Positions 6,840 to 14,428 of a stretch of DNA of 16,002 nt are shown here, in pieces. The stretch's first letter is position 1. Each line of letters begins with the position of its first letter. Made by a program: the position numbers and the translations under genes. The DNA lies in NCBI GenBank assembly GCA_964387325.1, contig CAYLYE010000149.1, positions 1 to 16,002 on the forward strand, given 5' to 3'. Origin of the DNA: CAZZBK01 sp964387325 (GTDB lineage Bacteria; Planctomycetota; Planctomycetia; Pirellulales; PNKZ01). The notes beneath the pieces were generated by a model, which saw only the letters and a program-made list of their open reading frames with translations, had not been told where the DNA came from and ran no database searches.

Positions 6840-8393
6840 TTAATGACGAGCGCGCGGCTTGAGAACCTTGCCGGTCGCGTCGGTCAGCTTGCAGGCAAAC
6901 GTCCAGCCACCGTGATTGGTCCCTTGCTCATTGCTCAACAGCACGAGCAGCGTGTTCGCTCCGGCTTGCAACGGCACGTCGATCGTCTTGCTGCGGAAGT
7001 GCGCGTGCTGGCCAAGGTCCATCGGTTGGCTGCGATTCACCCGCAACACGAGTTGGTCGTCCCAGGCGAGTTGCAGCTTCGCAGTCATGGCTTGTGGGGC
7101 ATCGATCACGCACGCCGCGAGACCGGCCATGCCCCGATGATGCACCGCCGCCCCACGACGCTCGGGCCGATAGACATGGTTGAAGTCGACAAAACCGTGC
7201 AGGCTCGGTCGCGTGATCCAACCGCCGTCGACCAACTTGGCCGACTCGTCGAGCGGAATCTTCAAGGCGTTCTGCAGCGCCTCGTTGTTCGCGTTGGGAA
7301 TGGGTCCCTGTACCGACCAGGTGCCGTTGTCGCTCAACGGCTCGTCCATCTCGCCTCGCTTCAGTTCAACGCCCGGCAGCAGTTTGTCGAACGTCGGCAG
7401 CTTCACATATGCCGTTCGCGGCGTGCTCTGATACCAGTACACGGTCGCACAGACATCGTTTTGCATCGTGCCGAACCGCATGTGGACGCTCTCGCGCCAG
7501 CGGATCGAGTCGTTGATGAAAAAGCGATACCCGACCAGCCGCTGGGCAACACGCGCTTCGCCCGTGTCTTCGTGCGTGTAGTAGGGCATGCCGGCAAAGA
7601 GATGGGTCTCGGGCGGATGCAGCGCTCCGCCGTAGGACGTACCAAACGTATCTTCGCCGCCGATACCGCGAATGTAGGCCGGGTGCTCACCGTGTCCGTC
7701 GAGGTAAATATTCTCCGCGCCGCCGTGGCTCCAGCGGTCGACATTATCGATGAGCCGGACTCCGTAGACAAAGCCGATCAATTGTCCCGGTCCGGCGGCA
7801 TCGAGCATGAGAAAATCTTCGCCGTAGCGCGCCGTGGGCATCTCGCGTCGCCAGGCGGCACAAAAACGCCGCGGCTCTCGCAACTCTTGGCCCGGGTAAC
7901 GATGCCAGTCGACTTGCATGTAGACGGGGAGTTGCTGATCGCCCGACTCAAGTTCGATGCGGGCATTTTTGGCGAAGGGCATCTCGAAGTAGCAGTTGTA
8001 GCCGCTCCAGGTCTTCACGCTCAGCAGGGCATTGTTGATCGGATAATGGTTCACACCGTGCATGACTCCGAAGAAGTCGCCGACCGGAGCTTCGACATGG
8101 GGCACCGGCGAGTCATCGAAGTAAATGCGAATGATCATCCGCCGATTCATCATCGGCAGTGCGTTGGCCGCGATCGGCTTGCTCAAAGTGAGCCAGATGT
8201 GCCGGATACAACCCGGTCCGTCGAGCGAGGCCCAAGTCTCGCGGGCATTCGCTGCCTGAAGTCGCACGACACTCGCGCGATCACTCACGGCCTCGTCGGG
8301 CAAGTCGAGCTTGAACGGACCGCTGGGCGCGGCAGAGAGGGGAGTCAATGCGAGACACAGCAAGAAGCACGGTAAGAAACATGATTTGATCAT
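6840..8393 (-). CDS. secreted DUF2961 protein (GH172-type glycoside hydrolase fold)
   Basis: 517 residues; ATG 8393 preceded by GAGAGG with 9 bases spacing. MIKSCFLPCFLLCLALTPLS followed by AA is a Sec signal peptide, cleaved near residue 22. Family hallmarks are GPGCIRHIWLTL (59-70), YFDDSPVPHVEAPVGDFFG (91-109) and GIGGEDTFG (243-251). DUF2961 proteins include the GH172 enzymes acting on difructose dianhydride and on arabinans. E227 (GGAEN) and E247 (GGEDTF) sit where the paired catalytic glutamates are expected, about 20 residues apart. A C-terminal region of about 150 residues (WSVQGPIPN onwards) looks like an added beta-sandwich. Role inferred: periplasmic or extracellular glycan degradation; the substrate cannot be told. 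Its stop codon directly abuts the IS110 remnant, so the last residues may not be the original ones. Confidence 0.88.
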   Translation of the reverse strand: MIKSCFLPCFLLCLALTPLSAAPSGPFKLDLPDEAVSDRASVVRLQAANARETWASLDGPGCIRHIWLTLSKPIAANALPMMNRRMIIRIYFDDSPVPHVEAPVGDFFGVMHGVNHYPINNALLSVKTWSGYNCYFEMPFAKNARIELESGDQQLPVYMQVDWHRYPGQELREPRRFCAAWRREMPTARYGEDFLMLDAAGPGQLIGFVYGVRLIDNVDRWSHGGAENIYLDGHGEHPAYIRGIGGEDTFGTSYGGALHPPETHLFAGMPYYTHEDTGEARVAQRLVGYRFFINDSIRWRESVHMRFGTMQNDVCATVYWYQSTPRTAYVKLPTFDKLLPGVELKRGEMDEPLSDNGTWSVQGPIPNANNEALQNALKIPLDESAKLVDGGWITRPSLHGFVDFNHVYRPERRGAAVHHRGMAGLAACVIDAPQAMTAKLQLAWDDQLVLRVNRSQPMDLGQHAHFRSKTIDVPLQAGANTLLVLLSNEQGTNHGGWTFACKLTDATGKVLKPRARH

Positions 8394-8435
8394 GAAGCGT
8401 CGCCTCTCTCATCCGGCTTGGGCTAAGGCTCTGAA

Positions 8436-9497
8436 TTAATGATGCCCCTTTGCGCCGAGCCAGCGTTCGGCGTCGAGGGCGGCCATGCAGCCGGTCCCGG
8501 CCGAGGTGATCGCCTGGCGATAGTAATCGTCGGCCACGTCGCCCGCCGCGAACACGCCATCGACACTCGTGGCGGTGCGGAACTTCTGCTTCCAGACGAC
8601 GTAGCCCTTGTCGTTGAGTTCGAGCGCGCCGCCAAGAAAGTCCGTGTTGGGTGTATGGCCGATCGCCAAGAACAGGCCCGAGCTGGCAATCTCACGCGGC
8701 TCGCCGGTCTGGGCATGTTTGAGTCGCACGCTCGTTACGCCGGCCTTATCGTCGCCGATGACTTCGTCGACCACGCTGTTCCAGAGCATCTCGATCTTCG
8801 GCTCGTTCAGAGCGCGTTGCGCCATGATCTTCGAGGCGCGGAGTTGATCGCGTCGCACGACCATATACACCCGGCTGGCAAATTTGGTGAGGTATGTGGC
8901 CTCTTCGACCGCCGAGTCGCCACCGCCAACAACGACCAGCGGCTGATTGCGAAACCGCGGCAGAGCGCCGTCGCACACGGCACACGCGCTCACGCCCCGA
9001 TTCTTGTATTTGTCCTCTGACGGGAGCCCCAGGTAGTTGGCTTTCGCGCCGGTCGCGACGATCACGGTCAGCGCCTCGACGACTGTGTTGCTCCCGGAGG
9101 TCAACTTGAACGGGTGCGAGGTAAAGTCGACCGAGGCAATGTCGTCCGACTCGACGCGGGTGCCGAAGTTGATCGCCTGCTCCTTCATGAGCGCGACCAG
9201 TTCGGTGCCTTGCACGGCATAATGGGGCGCGTCGTTGCGAACGTGTCCGACGGGAACCGGTGGCAATACGTACTGTCGCTCCTGCGCGATGGCGCTCTCG
9301 ACGAAGGCGCGGATGTTGCCGGCCGGAAAACCCGGGTAGTTCTCGACCTCGGTCGTGAACGCGAGTTGCCCGAGCGGGACCATGTCGCTCTTGAAGGTCC
9401 CTTCGAACACAAGCGGTTGCAAATTGGCGCGGGCTGCGTAGATGGCTGCCGACCAACCGGCGGGTCCACTCCCGATGATGACGACTTTCTCGGCCAA
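8436..9497 (-). CDS. trxB: thioredoxin-disulfide reductase
   Basis: 353 residues from a TTG at 9497. This start is chosen because AAGGAG (9507-9512) lies 9 bases before it and the product then begins at the FAD-binding strand (residues 5-14, VVIIGSGPAG). An ATG at 9533 is in frame but would place the binding site inside the gene. The enzyme passes electrons from NADPH via FAD to a redox-active CAVC pair (C172, C175) and on to thioredoxin in the cytoplasm. The NADPH motif GGGDSAVEEA (191-200) and the C-terminal FAD motif GVFAAGDVADD are present. Compared with the usual 310-320 residues, there is an extra stretch of about 34 residues (roughly 61-95) after ENYPGFPAG. The DUF2961 gene follows 42 bases downstream on the same strand, so read-through is possible. 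Confidence 0.95.
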   Translation of the reverse strand: MAEKVVIIGSGPAGWSAAIYAARANLQPLVFEGTFKSDMVPLGQLAFTTEVENYPGFPAGNIRAFVESAIAQERQYVLPPVPVGHVRNDAPHYAVQGTELVALMKEQAINFGTRVESDDIASVDFTSHPFKLTSGSNTVVEALTVIVATGAKANYLGLPSEDKYKNRGVSACAVCDGALPRFRNQPLVVVGGGDSAVEEATYLTKFASRVYMVVRRDQLRASKIMAQRALNEPKIEMLWNSVVDEVIGDDKAGVTSVRLKHAQTGEPREIASSGLFLAIGHTPNTDFLGGALELNDKGYVVWKQKFRTATSVDGVFAAGDVADDYYRQAITSAGTGCMAALDAERWLGAKGHH

Positions 9498-9547
9498 GAT
9501 GACAAACTCCTTGTGATGATTTTCACGAGACACGTGAGCCGGGCCAA

Positions 9548-9575
9548 ATTATAGGGTTTCGCCGCTGCGCGTCCA
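9548..9575 (-). promoter_or_regulatory. trxB promoter (TGGACG-N16-TATAAT)
   Basis: On the minus strand a perfect TATAAT lies at 9553-9548, with TGGACG (4 of 6 to consensus) at 9575-9570 and a spacer of 16. Transcription would start near 9541, giving a leader of about 44 bases to the TTG at 9497. It would leave only about 8 bases before the ATG at 9533, which supports the TTG start. Confidence 0.6.
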
Positions 9576-9629
9576 CCGCCCGACGAGGGGCGCTCCCCCC
9601 TGGATCTCTCGATCGCTGCGCGAGTGCCC

Positions 9630-9659
9630 TTGTCTCGATCGAGCCGAACTGCGTATCCT
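9630..9659 (+). promoter_or_regulatory. weak candidate promoter of the aldehyde dehydrogenase gene
   Basis: TTGTCT at 9630-9635 and TATCCT at 9654-9659, spacer 18, each 4 of 6 to the housekeeping consensus. The nonamer TCTCGATCG occurs twice nearby (9606-9614 and 9633-9641) and could be an operator. It lies in the divergent region shared with trxB. Confidence 0.3.
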
Positions 9660-9722
9660 TCCTTATCACTTCTCCCCGATCTCGGGAACATTTTGGCATC
9701 CGTGCGCGGAAAGGACCTCCGT

Positions 9723-11246
9723 ATGTCGACTCCACCGGCCGCCTCGCTGTGGCAGGGGCAACAATTCATCGAGGGTCGTTGGCTCATGGCCGAGAGTCGC
9801 GCGACGTTCGCGAACCACAATCCGGCCAACCACGCGCAGGTGCTCGGACATTACCCGCGCGGCACGAGTGACGACGCGCACGCGGCCGTTGCCGCCGCGC
9901 GGAAAGCGCAGGGTCCGTGGCGACGACTGAGCCGGATCAAGCGCGGTGAGCTGTTCGGCAAGCTCGCGTCGCTCATCGAGTCGAACGTCGTCGAGTTGGC
10001 CACGGTCCTGTCGCGCGAGAGCGGCAAGATTTTCGACGAGGCCAAGGCCGAGGTGATCGAAGGCCTGCACATGGTGCAGTACGTGTACGGCACCGCTCGG
10101 CAACCGATTGGCGAGTGCGTCGCGTCCGAGATCGAAGCGAAAGACCTCTACGTGCGACGCAAGCCGCGCGGAGTCGTCGCGGTGATCACGCCGTGGAACT
10201 TCCCCTTCGCCGTACCGCTGTGGATGCTTGCCCCCAGCTTGCTCGAGGGGAACACGGTCGTCTTCAAGCCATCGGAGGAGACCCCCGAGATCGGCACTCG
10301 GCTCACGAAATTGTTCATCGAAGCCGGATTTCCCGACGGGACGGTCAATCTGTTGCACGGCACCGGCGAGGAATGTGGCGACGCGCTGGCGCGACACGAC
10401 GACGTCGATGTCGTCTGCTTCACGGGCAGTTACGACGTCGGTGCGCACATCCGTCGTCTCGCGGCCGCTAATGAGAAGAAGACCTGCGCGTGCGAGATGG
10501 GCTCGAAGAGCGCCGTGATTGTGTGCGAGGACGCGAATCTTGATCTGGCCGTGAATGCCGCGATCCTGAGCGCCTTCAAAACGTCGGGGCAGCGCTGCGT
10601 GTCAGCGGGTCGCGTGCTGGTGCATGAACGACTCTTCGAACGCTTCGCGGCGCAGTTCGTCGAGCGTGCCAAGCTGCTCAAGTTTGGCGACCCCTTCACA
10701 CAGGGCGTATTCGCCGGGCCGCTTATCAATCAAGCGGCGCTCGATAAGGTGTCGTTGTACAACGACCTGGCCAAACAAGAGGGAGCCAGCGTGTTGCTCG
10801 CCGGTGGACGCCTGACCGACGCCGACCACGCGGCCGGGTTCTTCATGTCTCCCTTCGTGTATCGGCAAAGTTACGGCCCGAAGAAGCGAACGATCCACGA
10901 AGAAGTCTTTGGACCCCACTTGGCGCTGATTCCTTTTACGAGTGACGACGAGGCCATTCACATTTACAACGACACGCCCTACGGCCTGTCGATGGCGGTC
11001 ATTAGCGAAGACTATCGCCGCTGGCGACTGTATCGCGACGAGTGCGACTACGGCATGGGCTATGTGAACTTGCCGTGCATTGGTGCTGAGGTTCATTTGC
11101 CGTTCGGCGGCGTCAAACGCAGCGGCAACGGACAACCGTCTGCCGCCGCCTTGGTCGATGCCGTCACGCACAAGACCGCGTTTACGGTCAATCACGAACG
11201 GGGCATTACGATGGCTCAAGGTATGAGTGCGAAGGTGGGAGGATGA
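9723..11246 (+). CDS. NAD(P)-dependent aldehyde dehydrogenase
   Basis: 507 residues from ATG 9723, which has GGAAAGGA (9708-9715) 7 bases upstream; the frame is open 33 codons further up, but those are unlike the family. It oxidises an aldehyde to a carboxylate in the cytoplasm. Visible features are N159 in PWNFP (oxyanion hole), the cofactor strand FKPSE (181-185), FTGS (233-236), the general base E258 in EMGSKS, and the catalytic C292 in SGQRC. EMGSKS replaces the common ELGGKS. The C-terminal block GAEVHLPFGGVKRSGNG resembles ALDH7-like and archaeal semialdehyde dehydrogenases more than betaine types. The adjoining class III aminotransferase suggests a semialdehyde substrate from an omega-amino acid such as GABA, 5-aminovalerate or lysine. 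The exact substrate cannot be set from sequence alone. Confidence 0.92.
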   Translation: MSTPPAASLWQGQQFIEGRWLMAESRATFANHNPANHAQVLGHYPRGTSDDAHAAVAAARKAQGPWRRLSRIKRGELFGKLASLIESNVVELATVLSRESGKIFDEAKAEVIEGLHMVQYVYGTARQPIGECVASEIEAKDLYVRRKPRGVVAVITPWNFPFAVPLWMLAPSLLEGNTVVFKPSEETPEIGTRLTKLFIEAGFPDGTVNLLHGTGEECGDALARHDDVDVVCFTGSYDVGAHIRRLAAANEKKTCACEMGSKSAVIVCEDANLDLAVNAAILSAFKTSGQRCVSAGRVLVHERLFERFAAQFVERAKLLKFGDPFTQGVFAGPLINQAALDKVSLYNDLAKQEGASVLLAGGRLTDADHAAGFFMSPFVYRQSYGPKKRTIHEEVFGPHLALIPFTSDDEAIHIYNDTPYGLSMAVISEDYRRWRLYRDECDYGMGYVNLPCIGAEVHLPFGGVKRSGNGQPSAAALVDAVTHKTAFTVNHERGITMAQGMSAKVGG

Positions 11247-11348
11247 AGTGCTGAGTGCAAAGTGCTAAGTGATAAATGAGAAGACACGCTGACGCGACAG
11301 CGAACCTTCATTTAGCATTTTGCACTCAGCACTTTGCACTTAGCATTT
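11246..11348. repeat. hairpin element B: AGTGC-type arms around ACGCTGACGCG
   Basis: The left arm 11246-11273 and the right arm 11307-11334 pair at 25 of 28 positions. Each arm is a degenerate array of 7-8 base units (AGTGCTA, AGTGCAA). The right side continues to 11348 with more TTGCACT/TAGCATT units. The loop holds ACGCTGACGCG (11286-11296), one change from element A's core. The element begins at the last base of the aldehyde dehydrogenase stop codon and ends just before the ribosome binding site of the aminotransferase, filling nearly the whole gap. It could lower read-through or shield the 3' end of the first gene; there is no T-run. Confidence 0.75.
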
Positions 11349-11366
11349 CCCCCCGGGAGGTCGATC

Positions 11367-12638
11367 ATGACGCAGCGAGTTCCGCATCTGGTCACGTCGT
11401 TGCCGGGGCCCAAGGCCGCGGCGTGGGTGGCTCGTGATGAACGAGTCGTCTCGCCGTCCTATACCCGCGACTACCCGTTGGTCGCCGCTCGAGGCGAAGG
11501 CTGTGTCATTGAAGACGTCGATGGAAATCAGTTCCTCGACTTTACCGCGGGCATCGCCGTGACCGCGACGGGGCATTGCCATCCCGCCATCGTACAAGCC
11601 ATTAGCGATCAGGCGAGCCGGTTGATCCACATGTCGGGGACCGATTTTTATTACACGCCCGAAATCGAGCTGGCCGAGCGACTCGTACAGATCACGCCCG
11701 GCGACATGCCCAAGCGTGTGTTCTTCACCAACAGTGGAACGGAAACGATCGAGGCGGCATTGAAATTGTCCCGCTGGTCAACCGGTCGGTCACGGATCAT
11801 CTCGTTCCTGGGTGCGTTTCATGGCCGAACGATTGCCGCCCTGTCGATCGGTGGATCCCGAGCCATTCATCGCCGCGGCTTTGGGCCGATGCTCGCGGGG
11901 ACACACCACTTGCCCTACGATTGCTCGCGCAGTCAGCTCGACGAGATTCTTGCGACGGTGGCTCCGGCCGACGAAGTGGCCGCGATCGTCGTCGAAGCGA
12001 TTCAAGGCGAGGGGGGCTATCGTGTACCCTCCGCAGGCTTCTTGCCGATGCTCCGCGACGTGTGCGACGAGCATGGTATTCGTTTGGTGCTCGATGAGAT
12101 TCAGTCGGGCATGGGACGCACCGGGCGCTGGTTCGCCGTCGAGCACACGGGCGTGGTGCCCGACCTGATCTGCATTGCCAAAGGGATCGCCAGCGGCTTG
12201 CCGCTTGGCGCCATGGTAGCCAAGGCCGAGATCATGACCTGGCCACCGGGCAGTCACGCTTCGACCTTTGGTGGTAATCCGGTCGCGTGCCGTGCCGCAC
12301 TTGCGACGATCGACCTCATCGAGCGGGAGTATCTCAGCAACACCGTCGCGCGAGGCGAGCAGCTCGATTCACGCTTGCGCGAACTGGCCGGGCCCCTCGC
12401 CCAGCTCATCAGTCCGCCGCGCGGACGGGGCCTCATGCAGGCCGTCGACATTCTGACCGCTGGTCAACCCGATGTCACACGTCGCAACGCGGTCGTTCAA
12501 GCCGCCTTTATGCGCGGGCTGCTATTGATCGGCTGCGGCAAGGCTGCGGTGCGATTCTGCCCCGGACTGTGTGTGTCGGCCGAGCAGATCGACACGGCCG
12601 TGGAGTTCTTTGGCCAAGCCTGCCGCGACGCCGCGTGA
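11367..12638 (+). CDS. class III pyridoxal-phosphate aminotransferase (omega-amino acid type)
   Basis: 423 residues from ATG 11367, with GGGAGG (11355-11360) 6 bases upstream. Class III fold features are NSGTE (122-126, phosphate binding), GAFHGRT (149-155), EAIQGEGGY (210-218), LDEIQSGMGRTG (242-253; D243 contacts the pyridine nitrogen) and the Schiff-base lysine K272 in IAKGIASG. It moves an amino group from an omega-amino acid (GABA, ornithine, lysine or similar) to a keto acid, probably 2-oxoglutarate. The N-terminal part (PGPKAAAWVARDERVVSPSYTR) resembles the archaeal-type GabT/ornithine aminotransferase group. Together with the aldehyde dehydrogenase upstream it could convert an omega-amino acid to a semialdehyde and then an acid. 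gabT is possible but not proven, so no symbol is given. Confidence 0.9.
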   Translation: MTQRVPHLVTSLPGPKAAAWVARDERVVSPSYTRDYPLVAARGEGCVIEDVDGNQFLDFTAGIAVTATGHCHPAIVQAISDQASRLIHMSGTDFYYTPEIELAERLVQITPGDMPKRVFFTNSGTETIEAALKLSRWSTGRSRIISFLGAFHGRTIAALSIGGSRAIHRRGFGPMLAGTHHLPYDCSRSQLDEILATVAPADEVAAIVVEAIQGEGGYRVPSAGFLPMLRDVCDEHGIRLVLDEIQSGMGRTGRWFAVEHTGVVPDLICIAKGIASGLPLGAMVAKAEIMTWPPGSHASTFGGNPVACRAALATIDLIEREYLSNTVARGEQLDSRLRELAGPLAQLISPPRGRGLMQAVDILTAGQPDVTRRNAVVQAAFMRGLLLIGCGKAAVRFCPGLCVSAEQIDTAVEFFGQACRDAA

Positions 12639-12644
12639 AGGCAT

Positions 12645-12673
12645 TTGGAGAGCGCCCGGCGACGGACTACAAT
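12645..12673 (+). promoter_or_regulatory. candidate promoter of the second DUF1501 gene
   Basis: TTGGAG at 12645-12650 and TACAAT at 12668-12673, spacer 17. It lies just after the aminotransferase stop codon, so the DUF1501 gene may be transcribed on its own, with a leader of about 53 bases to the GTG at 12733. The -10 context CTACAATGG matches that before the phosphoesterase gene (CTACAATAG). Confidence 0.45.
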
Positions 12674-12732
12674 GGGGTTCTTCGAGTTTCCCATTGAGAT
12701 TGCTTCGCACCGTGCTCAAGGATCGCTCTGAC

Positions 12733-14193
12733 GTGGACCCGATATTGCAACAGCAGTCGCTGCTCACGCGACGCCACTTCTTTGGTCGCAGCGCGTTGGG
12801 CGTTGGTACCGCCGCGCTCGCGTCGCTGCTGGAGCGTGATGGCCTAGCGGACAACCCGTCGAAGCGACTTGGAGGCCTCGCGGGGCTCCCTCATTTCGCT
12901 CCCAAGGCCAAACGGGTCATCTATCTGTTTCAGAATGGCGCTCCGACGCATGTCGATATCCTCGACTACAAACCCTTGCTGCGAAAATGGCATGGCAAAG
13001 AGATACCGGCCGAGATCCAACAAGGACAGCGGCTGAGCACCATGACGCAGGGGCAAACCGCCAAGCCCGTGCTCGCCGAGATTACGAAGTTCAAGCAGCA
13101 CGGCCAGTGCGGTCGCTGGCTGAGCGACTTTACGCCGCACACGGCTGAGATCGCCGACGAGTTGTGTTTCATCCACTCGATGCATACCGAGGCGGTGAAC
13201 CATGCCCCGGCCATCACGTTTTTTCTGACCGGCTCGGAGATGGCCGGCCGGCCGAGCATGGGTGCCTGGATGACCTACGGCTTGGGGACCGAGACCGAGG
13301 AGCTGCCCGCGTTCGTCGTCATGACCTCGCGCGATAAGGAGGCCAGTTGTGGGCAGATATTCTACGACTTCTATTGGGGAAGCGGCTTCCTGCCGTCGAA
13401 GTTTCAAGGCGTGAAGTTCCGCGGCAGCGGCGACCCCGTGCTGTATTTGTCGAACCCGGACGGCATCTCGGCCGAGGTGCGGCGCGGGATGCTCGACGAC
13501 CTGGCGCGGCTCAACGAATTGAAGCTGCGTGACTTCGGCGATCCGGAAATTGCCACGCGCATCAGCCAATACGAGATGGCCTATCGCATGCAGACCAGCG
13601 TGCCCGAGCTGGCCGACTTCTCGACCGAGCCCAAGCACATTCGCGATATGTACGGGCCCGACATCGAGCGGCCCGGCAGTTTTGCTTACAACTGCCTGAT
13701 GGCGCGGCGGCTCGCCGAGCGCGGCGTGAGTTTCATTCAACTCATGCACGCCGGCTGGGACCAGCATCGCAATCTGAATACACAACTCAAGACGCAGTGC
13801 CTCGACACGGATCAACCCTCGGCCGCGCTGGTCAAAGACCTACAGCAGCGTGGCATGCTCGAGGATACGCTGGTGATCTGGGGGGGCGAGTTCGGTCGAA
13901 CACCGTTCTTGCAGGGAAAAATCGAAGAGACGCAGTCCTGGGGGCGCGATCATCATCCGTATTGCTTCTCGCTCTGGATGGCCGGTGGCGGCATCAAGCC
14001 GGGCTTCGCCTACGGACAGAGCGACGATTTTGGACATAACGTGGCCGTCGACGGAGTCCACATTCACGACTTCCAAGCGACCGTCATGCACCTGCTGGGC
14101 ATCGATCACGAACGGCTCACCTTCCGCTTCCAAGGCCGACAGTTCCGGCTGACCGATATTTTTGGCAAGGTCGTCAAGCCGGTGCTCGCTTAA
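12733..14193 (+). CDS. DUF1501 protein with Tat signal, unpaired
   Basis: 486 residues from GTG 12733, chosen because AAGGA (12718-12722) lies 10 bases upstream and the product then starts MDPILQQQSLLTRRHFFGRS, the typical N-terminus of this DUF1501 subgroup. R13-R14 with HFFGRSALGVGTAALASLL form a Tat signal, so export is inferred. Conserved blocks are FQNGAPTHVDILDYKP (66-81), EAVNHAPAITFFLTG near residues 155-170, WGGEFGRTP (383-391) and GRDHHPY (404-410). The last two are equivalents of the motifs in the first DUF1501 gene. It belongs to a longer subfamily than that copy (425 residues) and is not a recent duplicate. No PSCyt2-PSD1 gene is next to it in the window, unlike the usual arrangement. 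The substrate is unknown. Confidence 0.9.
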   Translation: MDPILQQQSLLTRRHFFGRSALGVGTAALASLLERDGLADNPSKRLGGLAGLPHFAPKAKRVIYLFQNGAPTHVDILDYKPLLRKWHGKEIPAEIQQGQRLSTMTQGQTAKPVLAEITKFKQHGQCGRWLSDFTPHTAEIADELCFIHSMHTEAVNHAPAITFFLTGSEMAGRPSMGAWMTYGLGTETEELPAFVVMTSRDKEASCGQIFYDFYWGSGFLPSKFQGVKFRGSGDPVLYLSNPDGISAEVRRGMLDDLARLNELKLRDFGDPEIATRISQYEMAYRMQTSVPELADFSTEPKHIRDMYGPDIERPGSFAYNCLMARRLAERGVSFIQLMHAGWDQHRNLNTQLKTQCLDTDQPSAALVKDLQQRGMLEDTLVIWGGEFGRTPFLQGKIEETQSWGRDHHPYCFSLWMAGGGIKPGFAYGQSDDFGHNVAVDGVHIHDFQATVMHLLGIDHERLTFRFQGRQFRLTDIFGKVVKPVLA

Positions 14194-14396
14194 ACAGAGC
14201 GTTAGCTCAAGCACGGCCAGCAAATGCAGCCGCCGTGAAATGAGTAAAACCTACCGGTCGAAGCCTGTGAGATGGCATCCGTGCCGAAGTGATTCAAGCC
14301 CTTGACTCGTTTCCCAGACCGGGTGACAGAAGAGGGCGGGAAAACAGCTCACAGACTCCGAACCGGGTAGTAACTCAAGCAAGCCGCCGCGACGGG

Positions 14397-14415
14397 CATG
14401 TCGTGATCCGACATG
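14397..14415. terminator. short perfect hairpin between converging genes
   Basis: CATGTCG-tgatc-CGACATG, a 7-base perfect stem with a 5-base loop, 13 bases beyond the mraZ stop codon on its coding strand. There is no T-run, so intrinsic termination is weak at best. The rest of the 235-base space between the DUF1501 and mraZ genes (14194-14428) shows nothing else that I recognise. Confidence 0.3.
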
Positions 14416-14428
14416 GCACGCTGTGCGG

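Noticed and set aside
6702..8375. 557-codon plus-strand open frame opposite the DUF2961 gene
   Set aside because: It mirrors a gene with a signal peptide, ribosome binding site and family motifs. Its own translation is Arg/Val/Ala-rich with no recognisable family; long antisense frames are expected at this GC content.
11246..11348. Short repeated units in element B (and in element A) as a CRISPR array or minisatellite
   Set aside because: There are no unique spacers of constant length. The units are 7-8 bases and arranged as two inverted arms, which fits a hairpin.
12844..13815. 323-codon minus-strand open frame opposite the second DUF1501 gene
   Set aside because: It is a shadow of a recognised gene with no family resemblance of its own.
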